Assembly (NCBI GenBank): GCA_003153555.1
Contig: PLZS01000185.1
Span: 119,458 to 183,457, forward strand
Origin: Candidatus Melainabacteria bacterium
Lineage (GTDB): Bacteria > Cyanobacteriota > Vampirovibrionia > Obscuribacterales > Obscuribacteraceae
Direction: 5' to 3'
DNA length: 64,000 nt
Shown here: piece after piece, positions 52,702 through 60,096 of the stretch
Position numbering within the stretch: position 1 is the first letter of the stretch
Layout of the letters: each line of letters begins with the position of its first letter
The notes under the pieces: model-generated
Databases searched by the model: none
What the model was told of the DNA's origin: nothing
Seen by the model: the letters and a program-made list of their open reading frames with translations, nothing else
Translations under genes and position numbers: made by a program

Positions 52702-53043
52702 ATGGTGGCACCAAACAAACTCCAACAAGCGCCTCCTTATTTAGTCGAAGAGGCAATAAAGAAGCTTGGAGAAAACTTGCGCATCGCCAGGCTACGTCGC
52801 AACATGACGATTGCCGACGCCGCTGAAAGAATTGGCACCGGGCCGCGAGCAGTATCTGATGCTGAACGAGGAAAGCCATCAACCGGAATTGTGGTCTACG
52901 CGGCTCTGCTTTGGTTGTATGACCAAGTTCATCAACTCGAAGAAATCGCAGACCCATCAAGTGACAGCGAAGGTTTTTCTTTAGAGAGATCGAAAGGGCG
53001 CATGCGCGCCCGTAGAGGCAAAGGGCTAGACAATGATTTCTAA
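52702..53043 (+). CDS. hipB: HipB-like XRE antitoxin / repressor
   Basis: A 113-residue protein with an XRE-type HTH: 'LGENLRIARLRRNMTIADAAERIGTGPRAVSDAERGK' spans ~residues 17-53 (given in part: LRIARLRRNMTI...). The C-terminal basic tail ('RMRARRGKGLDNDF') may fill the toxin pocket or touch DNA. It overlaps hipA by 11 bases, the usual coupled arrangement. It should repress the operon alone or with HipA at the palindromes upstream. Confidence 0.85.
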   Translation: MVAPNKLQQAPPYLVEEAIKKLGENLRIARLRRNMTIADAAERIGTGPRAVSDAERGKPSTGIVVYAALLWLYDQVHQLEEIADPSSDSEGFSLERSKGRMRARRGKGLDNDF

Positions 53044-54298
53044 AAAGTCTTTATCCGAATGCTTCGTCTACATTACCCTTCCCCGCGAAACAACTAGCGT
53101 GACGGCGGGCCGATTTGTGCTGGCGGTGGATCGAACCGGAATACCACTTGGTCAATTTGTGTATGGCAGAAAGTATCTAGCCAGCAAAAGCGCTATCGAA
53201 ATTGATCCTGTAGAACTCAAGCTCGATCCACGCACGTACGAGACCACACGCATTGGTGGCGTATTCGGTGCACTTCGCGATGCAGGTCCCGACCACTGGG
53301 GGCGTCGCATAATTGAAAAGCATTCTGGAAAAACGCAGCTTGGTGAGCTAGATTATTTACTTCTATCACCGGATGACCGGGCCGGGGCAATCGGATTCGG
53401 CATCGGTAAAGAACCTCCCGCTCCCAAAAGAAAGTTCAACCAGACAATTCAACTGGCTGCTCTTCAGCGTGTTGCCCACGAATTACTTCAGGAAGAGATA
53501 AGTGAGCCGGACCATACTGCTGTACAGATCCAAGAATTGACGATGCTTGGCACATCGTTGGGAGGTGGCCGGCCAAAGGCTGTGGTGGAGGACGATATTG
53601 GTTTATGGGTTGCTAAGTTTTCACGTCCAGATGATCGATGGAACAACCCTCGTGTTGAATATGCGATGCTCGAGCTGGCAAGAAAATGCGGGATTAATGC
53701 GGCCAGAAGTCGTATTGAAACTGTAGGAAAGAATGAAGTACTTCTGGTGCACCGATTCGACCGGGAGAGAACGAGCCTGGGTTATAGTCGAGCTCGCATG
53801 ATAAGCGGCTTAACGCTTCTTCGTGCTGATGAGGTACAACAACCAAGCAAGCCTTGGTCTTACATATCTATGGTCGAAGAATTGCGCCGCATCGTTGCTG
53901 AACCAAAGAAGGACGCCGCCGAGCTTTTCCGTCGAATGTGCTTCAACGCGCTCATTTCGAACTTGGACGACCATCCGCGTAATCACGCACTAATAGCCAT
54001 GGACAAGGAGTGGAAGCTGTCACCGGCGTATGACCTTACACCATCACCGGTGATATCACTTGATCAACGAGATCTTGCCATGGTGTGTGGTGATATCGGT
54101 AGATTTGCCAATGCAAAGAATCTGCTGACTCAGAGTTCGCGTTTCCTTCTCAACAAACAAGAGGCAGAGTCCATTGTTTCTGAGATGACCGATCAGATTC
54201 GCACAACTTGGTACAGCGTCATTCGTTCCGCGGGCGTTAGTGAAAAGGATGCTGCAACTATTAAAGGAGCTTTTGTCTATGAAGGCTTCAACTACTGA
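53033..54298 (+). CDS. hipA: HipA family Ser/Thr kinase toxin
   Basis: A 421-residue HipA. N-terminal HipA_N-like barrel; then 'LGGGRPKAVV' and 'WVAKFSRPDD' (ATP site Lys), 'LVHRFDRE', and catalytic 'NALISNLDDHPRNHALI' (~residues 304-320, Asp and Asn). 'LSPAYDLTPSP' provides the metal-binding Asp. All catalytic motifs are present, so it should be active. Known HipA toxins phosphorylate glutamyl-tRNA synthetase and cause growth arrest; the target here is unknown. Confidence 0.9.
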   Translation: MISKKSLSECFVYITLPRETTSVTAGRFVLAVDRTGIPLGQFVYGRKYLASKSAIEIDPVELKLDPRTYETTRIGGVFGALRDAGPDHWGRRIIEKHSGKTQLGELDYLLLSPDDRAGAIGFGIGKEPPAPKRKFNQTIQLAALQRVAHELLQEEISEPDHTAVQIQELTMLGTSLGGGRPKAVVEDDIGLWVAKFSRPDDRWNNPRVEYAMLELARKCGINAARSRIETVGKNEVLLVHRFDRERTSLGYSRARMISGLTLLRADEVQQPSKPWSYISMVEELRRIVAEPKKDAAELFRRMCFNALISNLDDHPRNHALIAMDKEWKLSPAYDLTPSPVISLDQRDLAMVCGDIGRFANAKNLLTQSSRFLLNKQEAESIVSEMTDQIRTTWYSVIRSAGVSEKDAATIKGAFVYEGFNY

Positions 54299-54397
54299 AT
54301 TGAGTTGTGAGCCGATCCGGTAATCGTCTGCAATCGCGATGCAGCTGATCTTTCATCACGAACCTAAAACAAGCAGAGTTGACTAAACAGATCCGGC

Positions 54398-55060
54398 TCA
54401 CTGCTCAGCGCGTCCTAACAAAGTGCCCTTCTCCCTGTCCTGCTTCGCCAGGTCATTCTTGCCCAGCTTCTCATAAGCAAGGCCGCGGTAACTATATGCC
54501 GCTGCAAACTTGGGATTTCGCTCGATTGCAGTCGAGCAGTCATCAACCGCTTTCTGCCATTCTTGAAGTCCACCGTAAGCTACTGCGCGATGGTAGTAAA
54601 CAACGATACATTGGGGATCAAGCTTTATCATACTTGTGCAGTCGTCCACGACATTTTTCCACTTGCCGAGATCTGTATAAGTCAGCACTCGATTATAGTA
54701 AGCCTTGGCATACGTTGGATCTAACTGAATCGCCTTGTCGAGATCGGCCAGGGCCCTTTTTCTATCAGTACTGCGAAATATCCATCCGCGATTGTTGTAA
54801 GCCTTCGCCGCCGACTTGGGGTCGAGCGTTTTTCCCTTGGCAGGGTCCATTATCAGTTGCTGGTATTCTCCCAGCTTTTGAATTTTGCCTTCTCCATCAA
54901 GCTGAATGTTGTACTTGGGGTCGCGCTCTACACCATCGCCCCAGTTTGTAATTTCACTCTGAGCGTTGCATCCTTGCATCGTAGCGAAAAATACAGAGCC
55001 CGTGAGAAGTAACCTACCCAAGACACGTGGCTGCAATTCATCCCTGGCTGTGCTTTTCAT
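54398..55060 (-). CDS. TPR lipoprotein
   Basis: A 220-residue protein. The N-terminus has a hydrophobic stretch ending 'FFATMQGC', a plausible lipobox with the lipidated Cys at ~residue 30. Three or four TPR units follow (~80-215): 'NNRGWIFRSTDRKRALADLDKAI' (in part), 'YNRVLTYTDLGKWKNVVDDC', 'YHRAVAYGGLQEWQKAVDDC' and 'YSYRGLAYEKLGKNDLAKQD'. It probably acts as an inner- or outer-membrane scaffold. Gene directly left of the tRNA fragment. Confidence 0.75.
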   Translation of the reverse strand: MKSTARDELQPRVLGRLLLTGSVFFATMQGCNAQSEITNWGDGVERDPKYNIQLDGEGKIQKLGEYQQLIMDPAKGKTLDPKSAAKAYNNRGWIFRSTDRKRALADLDKAIQLDPTYAKAYYNRVLTYTDLGKWKNVVDDCTSMIKLDPQCIVVYYHRAVAYGGLQEWQKAVDDCSTAIERNPKFAAAYSYRGLAYEKLGKNDLAKQDREKGTLLGRAEQ

Positions 55061-55139
55061 ATTCTACCTTCTGAGTAGGCGTTCGTCTTGGCAGGCGATC
55101 AATAATCACCTCCCATCCCGGACTTCTTGATTTAAATTT

Positions 55140-55186
55140 TACCCTCGGAGGGATTCGAACCCCCGACACCCGCCTTAGGACGGCGA
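55140..55186 (-). tRNA. 3' fragment of tRNA-Arg(CCT), att-site copy
   Basis: On the minus strand the anticodon arm TCGCC-GTCCTAA-GGCGG, the variable region GTGTC, T-arm GGGGG-TTCGAAT-CCCTC, acceptor strand CGAGGGT and discriminator A are intact (tRNA positions 27-73). The 5' acceptor (ACCCTCG expected) and D-arm are missing: the bases beyond 55187 do not match. This is the duplicated 3' part left by integration into a tRNA gene. Confidence 0.75.
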
Positions 55187-55312
55187 TTTTATAGATAAGA
55201 GTCACGAACAATGAGAAAAAGTTATAAACCTGTATCTATCTGCTACCAAGGGTTTCGAGGCATCGAGTTGTCTTCGCCTGCTTGTCTCCGCTCTTGACCG
55301 TCCGATCGATTT

Positions 55313-55342
55313 GCACTTACACTGCACTTACGGTGCACTTAC
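55313..55342 (+). repeat. three 11-base-spaced direct repeats (GCACTTAC)
   Basis: GCACTTAC at 55313-55320, 55324-55331 and 55335-55342, each 11 bases apart (one helical turn). They lie between the att-like tRNA fragment and the integrase gene, where arm-type integrase or excisionase sites are expected. The remainder of the 55187-55486 interval shows nothing else. Confidence 0.55.
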
Positions 55343-55486
55343 GATTTTAGTCCAGATTAGAGCTAAGGTCCACCACAAAAATGTCCATATTATGCTTTCT
55401 GATAAATCACACGGCAAAAATGCTCACCAGATTTGGTGCGGCAACTGCCACGGGAAATTGCGCAAGCAAATAAGGTGTGAGTACGA

Positions 55487-56656
55487 ATGGGAAAAAACTT
55501 TACCAACATTCTTATCAGTAAAGTGAAGCCTAGAGCTAAGCCTTATGAAATAAGGGACGCTAGTTTGCAAGGGCTCATATTGAGAGTACAGCCGTCAGGC
55601 AGTATGACTTACTACTATGAGTATCGGCGAGGAAAACGGTTGATGATAGGACCGGCCGATGCGCTTTCCCCAGAGCAAGCTCGAAACATTGCAAGAGACG
55701 TCGAGCACGAATATCGTAAAGGTGAAGACCCCGTTGAAAAAAGAAAGCGACTGCAAGCAGGTTTATACGCACAATTTCTGGATGATATCTATAAGCCTTA
55801 TTTATCAGCAAATTTGAGAAATGGTGTAAATAACTCGGAGAATGTCACCGAAACTATTGCGAGCCTCAAAAGGGGGTTTCGAGAGTTTGATGGATTGCGG
55901 CTTACCGACATAACCCCACTATTAATTGAAAAATGGCGACAGCGACGCCATAGCGAGGGCATTTCAACCGCTAGGATTAATCGTCAGATGAATGACTTGC
56001 GTGCTTGCCTAAACAGAGCCGTTAAATGGGGCGCTCTTGAAAGTAACCCGCTGGATAAAGTAGAACGCACCAAAGTCGACACCAGCGCAAAAGTTCGTTT
56101 TCTTAGTCCAGACGAAGAAGTCCGTCTGAGGAACGCATTGAGTGTTAGACAAACGTATGCCGACCACATCAAGCCTGCTGTTCTTTTGTCTTTGAACACA
56201 GGACTTAGGCAAGGAGAATTACTAAAGCTCAAATGGTCGGATATCGATCTCGACCTCAAGAATCTGACCGTAAGAGGCGAAGGGTCTAAGAGTGGCAACA
56301 CTCGTCACGTTCCATTAAACGAAGAAGCCCTTATGGAACTTAAAAAATGGAAAGACCAACCAGGTGTCAAAAGCCTTACTTACGTATTCGCTGACACCGA
56401 TGGACAGCCCTTCGGCAACATGCGAACTTCGTGGGAAGGCGTATTACATGAAGCCCAGATCAGCGACTTTCGTTGGCACGATCTTCGGCACGACTTTGCC
56501 AGTAAATTGGTCATGGCCGGCGTTGATTTGAACACCGTTAGAGAATTGCTCGGTCATAGCGATTACAAAATGACACTTCGATACGCACACTTGGCGCCTA
56601 AACAAAAGCAAGATGCTGTAAACAGGCTATCAAATGGGAGCAGGCAAAGTAAATGA
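55487..56656 (+). CDS. int: tyrosine site-specific integrase
   Basis: A 389-residue phage/island-type integrase. An N-terminal arm-binding domain (DUF4102-like; 'LQGLILRVQPSG', 'YRRGKRLMIG') covers ~1-90, a SAM-like core-binding domain ~100-185, and the catalytic domain ~195-375. The catalytic residues are Arg in 'TGLRQGELLKL', Lys in 'GEGSKSGNTR', His-x-x-Arg in 'WHDLRHDF', His in 'LLGHSDY' and Tyr in 'TLRYAHL'. All five are present. It reads away from the tRNA fragment, ~300 bases distant. It is likely the integrase of the element that starts at the tRNA fragment. Confidence 0.93.
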   Translation: MGKNFTNILISKVKPRAKPYEIRDASLQGLILRVQPSGSMTYYYEYRRGKRLMIGPADALSPEQARNIARDVEHEYRKGEDPVEKRKRLQAGLYAQFLDDIYKPYLSANLRNGVNNSENVTETIASLKRGFREFDGLRLTDITPLLIEKWRQRRHSEGISTARINRQMNDLRACLNRAVKWGALESNPLDKVERTKVDTSAKVRFLSPDEEVRLRNALSVRQTYADHIKPAVLLSLNTGLRQGELLKLKWSDIDLDLKNLTVRGEGSKSGNTRHVPLNEEALMELKKWKDQPGVKSLTYVFADTDGQPFGNMRTSWEGVLHEAQISDFRWHDLRHDFASKLVMAGVDLNTVRELLGHSDYKMTLRYAHLAPKQKQDAVNRLSNGSRQSK

Positions 56657-56863
56657 AGCAGCGGTATCGCTGCATTCAACCAGAGTGATGAAGCTTTCAA
56701 TTTCTAAAAATGTTTAGTTGCAGGCGGAACGTTTCTTCGCAGAAGCGATTCCCGCATTCTTTCGTTGTGGAATTTGCAGCGCGTGTGTCACTCGGTTGGC
56801 GTCGAGCCACTTCTGTATGTCAGATTCCGAAGGCTCGGCAAGCGCAACTTAGGACTGACCAAA

Positions 56864-57445
56864 TTACTTTTCCGATTCTTCTAAAGCGCGCTCGAGCAAA
56901 TCACTCACACTCAGTGCCTGTGCTGCTTTGTGCATATATTCGACGTCTAGGTTTCCTGATTGGGTTTTCAATACTCCTAAGACGTCACGCCATTGTCGCT
57001 CGGACACTTCATTACCCATCCGGAACCACTCTAGCTTAGCGAGTACATTATCTTCCGCGCTCGCAATCCAAGCCATCCGCTTAGGATCTTGCGCAATTTC
57101 TACTTCGACTCGATGAGCGAGCTGGTCCTGATCAAATAGCCGCACCTTCGGAATGAATACGTCAACCTTGAACATGGTTTCTTTATGGATGATGTTAAAG
57201 CTGCGATGAAAATTGATTGCCTCGTACATCGACTCTTGCTCAACGTAGAATTCGTTCTCTAGAGCAGTCACGAACGGTTTCACGTGCTCGAGCTTTAGGT
57301 CAGCGATCAGATCCGTATCGATAGTTGTGCGCACGATGCCGTGAACGATACTGGCTACCGAGCCGCAAATGACATACGACACACCGAGTGCGTCGAGTGT
57401 TTCGATCACCTTGAGAGTAACTTGTATCCAGTTAGTCGTGGTCAC
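56864..57445 (-). CDS. nucleotidyltransferase-fold protein (AbiEii/MNT-like)
   Basis: A 193-residue protein. An N-terminal 'YVICGSVASIVHGIVRTTIDTDLIADLK' (in part) contains the nucleotidyltransferase G-S-x-A motif and the D-x-D pair (Asp-Thr-Asp). Later 'VDVFIPKV' supplies the third acidic residue. The C-terminal 'AEDNVLAKLEWFRMGNEVSERQWRDVLGV' (in part) is a helical extension seen in this family. It resembles nucleotidyltransferase toxins or partners that act with a small protein, here the overlapping 102-residue gene. Toxin activity is an inference. Confidence 0.7.
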   Translation of the reverse strand: MTTTNWIQVTLKVIETLDALGVSYVICGSVASIVHGIVRTTIDTDLIADLKLEHVKPFVTALENEFYVEQESMYEAINFHRSFNIIHKETMFKVDVFIPKVRLFDQDQLAHRVEVEIAQDPKRMAWIASAEDNVLAKLEWFRMGNEVSERQWRDVLGVLKTQSGNLDVEYMHKAAQALSVSDLLERALEESEK

Positions 57446-57740
57446 GAGCGTCGTCTAACTGACCGTAAACCCGAGCCGCAAGTTCTTGACCCAGCAGTAC
57501 ATCTGCTAACAGCCGCCTCAATTCTTGCGGCGATGCTTGTGGATGTCGGCTCTTAAGCCCGCTTTCGGTCAGCAGCACCATGCCTTTTGTTAGTTCGCCC
57601 GCCATCTCTAGCTTGCGCCAGGCTGGAGCTTCTCGGAAGAATTTGAGCTGAAGGTTTTCCGCCCATATTGCCGTGTCCGCATGCATTGCACGCCAGCTTG
57701 GGAGTGAGCGATGATTGGTATCAGTAACGTGTCTTTCCAT
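57432..57740 (-). CDS. partner protein of the nucleotidyltransferase pair
   Basis: A 102-residue helical protein; 'FFREAPAWRKLEMAGELTKG', 'GLKSRHPQASPQELRRLLADVLLGQEL' (in part) and 'ARVYGQ' form a pattern I associate with small proteins encoded just before such nucleotidyltransferases. It overlaps the next gene by 14 bases, showing coupled translation. It may be the antitoxin; that is inferred from arrangement only. Confidence 0.55.
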   Translation of the reverse strand: MERHVTDTNHRSLPSWRAMHADTAIWAENLQLKFFREAPAWRKLEMAGELTKGMVLLTESGLKSRHPQASPQELRRLLADVLLGQELAARVYGQLDDARDHD

Positions 57741-57867
57741 CGGCGAGTACTCGATATTGGCAGAAGTATTATAACCGATCAGTTAGCTAAACGAGACCGC
57801 TGAATGGCAGCAAAGTTGTCTTGGAATTGACTCGAATAGCCAAGGTCGCACCATCTGAGAACTGAAC

Positions 57868-58086
57868 TCAAAAACCGGATTCGTCTTGACGTTTTGCCCA
57901 CTTCCCCATGAGTTCGCAAGCGACTGACACCATATCTGGATCGAATTTTTCTATGTAGTCCTGGTAGCTTGCAAAGCGCGCATCTGTCTTCAGCGTTTCT
58001 AATACTGCCTCCTGCGACAGTTCGCTTGAGAGCAGCTCGAGGAGAGCGTCTTGATAATCCATAAGTGATGTCTTTTCAGGAGGCAT
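57868..58086 (-). CDS. 72-residue partner of the MNIO enzyme
   Basis: ATG at 58084-58086 with GGAG seven bases upstream, overlapping the end of the MNIO gene by 11 bases. The protein is acidic and helical: 'MDYQDALLELLSSELSQEAV' then 'FASYQDYIEKFDPDMVSVACELMGKW'-type (in part) and a basic end. It has one Cys. No family is assigned. In characterised MNIO systems the enzyme needs a small partner that binds the substrate leader; this gene is placed to be that partner. A precursor peptide is the other option, but it lacks the Cys repeats of known precursors. Confidence 0.55.
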   Translation of the reverse strand: MPPEKTSLMDYQDALLELLSSELSQEAVLETLKTDARFASYQDYIEKFDPDMVSVACELMGKWAKRQDESGF

Positions 58087-58960
58087 AACAACACTCCAAG
58101 ATCTCCTCCATTGTTTCGAAGTCTTCGCGAAACTCTTGTTGCGATTCCAGATCTAGCATGGTGTGACCCAACCGTTCTAAAATCACAAATTCAACGTTTG
58201 GGCAAAGTTTCAGTGCCAGTGTGGCAAGATTGAACACCTCTTGCGGGACGCTATCGTCATGCGTGTCCCGACGCACAGCAACTCGTTTTCCTGTTATGGA
58301 TGGACTCCACGAGCCACCCGATAAATGTATTTCTCGTACCTTCGAAAGGGGGTATGAGTTCAATAATTCCAGTTCTGCAACGCCAAAATTAGCGACCTGG
58401 CAAAAGATGTTGTGCAAGTCTAAAAGGAGGAAACCATCGACCGTGGAAATCAGTTGGTCGACGAAATCACCTTGCCGTTTTACATCTTCAAGGTTGAATG
58501 CGAAGGCCAGGTTTTCCAATCCGACGGGGCATTGCGTGGCATCAGCATATCGCTTCATCATCTCTTGTCCCTTCGAGAGAGACTCAGAATTCATTGGAAT
58601 CGCGAGCGGTGCGCCTTGTGCAATTGGTCCTGCTTCGGAAAACCCAAAATGCTCTGAGGCATGCACATAATTTCGACTCTTAAATTCTTCTCGTGCATGA
58701 GTAAGCCATTCTTCTTGTCTCTTCGAAAACCTGGCTGACAGCAGTGACAAGTTCACACCGTGCCCGATTAATGCGTTTGCCTGGCTGAAGCGTTTAATAA
58801 TGTCCTGGCACCACGAATCAATGATGACGCCATTCCATGTGTAATCGAAACTCCATTCGATGGCTTTTACTTTGCCATTACTGAAAAGTTCGGTGGACGC
58901 CTGCAAAAAGTCGTGCGTCGGCATTAGTGAAAGTCCAAGTTTCGGTTTAGACAGCTGCAT
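58076..58960 (-). CDS. DUF692 / MNIO-family multinuclear iron oxygenase
   Basis: A ~294-residue TIM-barrel protein of the DUF692 (MNIO) family, relatives of MbnB, TglH and BufB that use two or three irons to oxidise cysteine-containing peptides. Iron-ligand motifs, numbered from the upstream GTG (subtract 11 for the ATG start): His78 (GHGVN), His111-Ala-Ser-Glu114-His115, Glu160-Asn161 (LEN), Asp192/His194/Asn195 (LLDLHN), His223 (EIHLSG), Asp243-Thr-His245-Asp246 and Glu273 (ILER). ATG 58960 is preferred: a duplicated remnant of this start is seen at 60048-60085. It lies 7 bases after the upstream gene. Active enzyme likely; substrate proposed below. Confidence 0.85.
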   Translation of the reverse strand: MQLSKPKLGLSLMPTHDFLQASTELFSNGKVKAIEWSFDYTWNGVIIDSWCQDIIKRFSQANALIGHGVNLSLLSARFSKRQEEWLTHAREEFKSRNYVHASEHFGFSEAGPIAQGAPLAIPMNSESLSKGQEMMKRYADATQCPVGLENLAFAFNLEDVKRQGDFVDQLISTVDGFLLLDLHNIFCQVANFGVAELELLNSYPLSKVREIHLSGGSWSPSITGKRVAVRRDTHDDSVPQEVFNLATLALKLCPNVEFVILERLGHTMLDLESQQEFREDFETMEEILECCYAS

Positions 58961-58967
58961 TGAGACT

Positions 58968-59951
58968 CTAGCCCATGCCACAGAGCATGCCAACCGAGCT
59001 TGCTATTTTCCACCAGACGATTTGACCGCATCCCAGCGATTGTGGATAAAGAATGCTGTCGTCATGTATGCCGACTAGCTCGAACAATACCAGTTTTTCT
59101 TTTTCCGCAAGTTCATCTTTACCAAGTTGTAGATACCACAAAGTTAAGTCTCGGTGCGTTTTTCTTCTCACATGATTTGATGGATCCAATCGGTCGACCA
59201 TGGCGAGAGCTCTCAGTTTGAGCTTTTGGCTTGCGTCGAATTCTTCCTGTGTAGTCGCTTTTATTTGTGTCTGTGGTACCCGCTGGGCGCTGTCCGCTGT
59301 GTGGACGGAAATTACACAATTGGCCATAGAATTCAACACTGAAGAGGCAGCTCTGACCTGGTCTTCGTAAGCGGTCGAGCTTTTCTCGTAAGTTTTAAAA
59401 GTCTTCTCCAATATTTCATTGCATTTGTGCGTTTCGTCGGGTTTTCCCATTTTTTGAAACAATCGAGAGGCGATAAAGTACATGTTCAATTTTGCAAACG
59501 GTTCAGCTACCTCGTGTAATTGCGTTAATGCTTTGTGGATTGCGGTATCTGCAAGAATGAAGGTTTCATGGGAAATCGAGGGCATATTGGTAGAGCGGTC
59601 TTCCGAAACTCGATCGGCGAAAGACACCAAACTTCTTTCCCGAAAATTTTGCCTGCGATAAAGATTTCGAACATCTGTTGTTTCGGTGGCCGCTGATTTA
59701 AATTGCGCGTCTACAGTAGTTTCACTGTCTCCATTAAGATACCTACTCGCAATCAGGAGCAAATAGAATGCCTTCCTTTCCGGCGTCAAGCTTGCGTTAT
59801 TCGCAATTTGCTGTATTACTGAATCGGTTGACTTGGATTCACTTTCCAACACTGGTTCCATGGACTTAATTTTGTTTTCCGATAATGCAGGCAGCTGCGA
59901 ATTCAGCAAACCTCCTGCAAATACGATGGACAGTAAAGCTTTACTTCGCAT
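58968..59951 (-). CDS. exported protein B, tandem paralogue, C-terminal Cys tail
   Basis: About 327 residues from ATG 59951, with a signal peptide ('LLSIVFAGGLLNSQLPALSEN'-type, in part); the ORF extends to 60002. The body is all-helical and TPR-like. It is clearly paralogous to the gene at 60097-61134 ('LVGI-x-DD-x-ILYPQ', 'ADTAI-x-KAL', 'ASRLFQKM', 'HRDL'). Both end with a conserved tail: Gly-Cys-Gly-x-x-VWW, then ~10 variable residues and Cys-Gly-Met-Gly at the very C-terminus. The stop lies 7 bases before the MNIO ATG. I propose the tail as enzyme substrate. Confidence 0.6.
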   Translation of the reverse strand: MRSKALLSIVFAGGLLNSQLPALSENKIKSMEPVLESESKSTDSVIQQIANNASLTPERKAFYLLLIASRYLNGDSETTVDAQFKSAATETTDVRNLYRRQNFRERSLVSFADRVSEDRSTNMPSISHETFILADTAIHKALTQLHEVAEPFAKLNMYFIASRLFQKMGKPDETHKCNEILEKTFKTYEKSSTAYEDQVRAASSVLNSMANCVISVHTADSAQRVPQTQIKATTQEEFDASQKLKLRALAMVDRLDPSNHVRRKTHRDLTLWYLQLGKDELAEKEKLVLFELVGIHDDSILYPQSLGCGQIVWWKIASSVGMLCGMG

Positions 59952-60047
59952 ATGTTCTAATTCCCGCGACAGAAGTTCTAAATCCGAAGAACTCCATTCC
60001 ATGTCTGATTTTCAGAAGTGCAACAGCCTGATGATATAGATAGCGAT

Positions 60048-60085
60048 AGTGAAAGTCCAGTTTCCGTTTAGACTGCTGCATTGAG
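60048..60085 (-). pseudogene. remnant of the MNIO gene start from tandem duplication
   Basis: This stretch is nearly identical to 58926-58965, the start of the MNIO gene (ATGCAG...TCTAAAC...AAACT...GGACTTTCACT on the minus strand). The copy begins Met-Gln-Gln-Ser-Lys, but soon diverges into an unrelated frame. It shows that the duplicated unit contained the exported-protein gene plus the first ~40 bases of the enzyme gene. Confidence 0.7.
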
Positions 60086-60096
60086 GTTGGCGTGAA

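Noticed and set aside
54379-54951. 190-codon plus-strand ORF
   Set aside because: It is antisense to the TPR lipoprotein, whose repeats and lipobox are convincing.
55140-55186. Functional tRNA gene
   Set aside because: The 5' acceptor strand and D-arm are missing, so it cannot fold as a full tRNA; kept as an att-type fragment.
55313-55342. CRISPR array
   Set aside because: Repeats are 8 bases with 3-base gaps; no spacer-length intervals and no cas genes.
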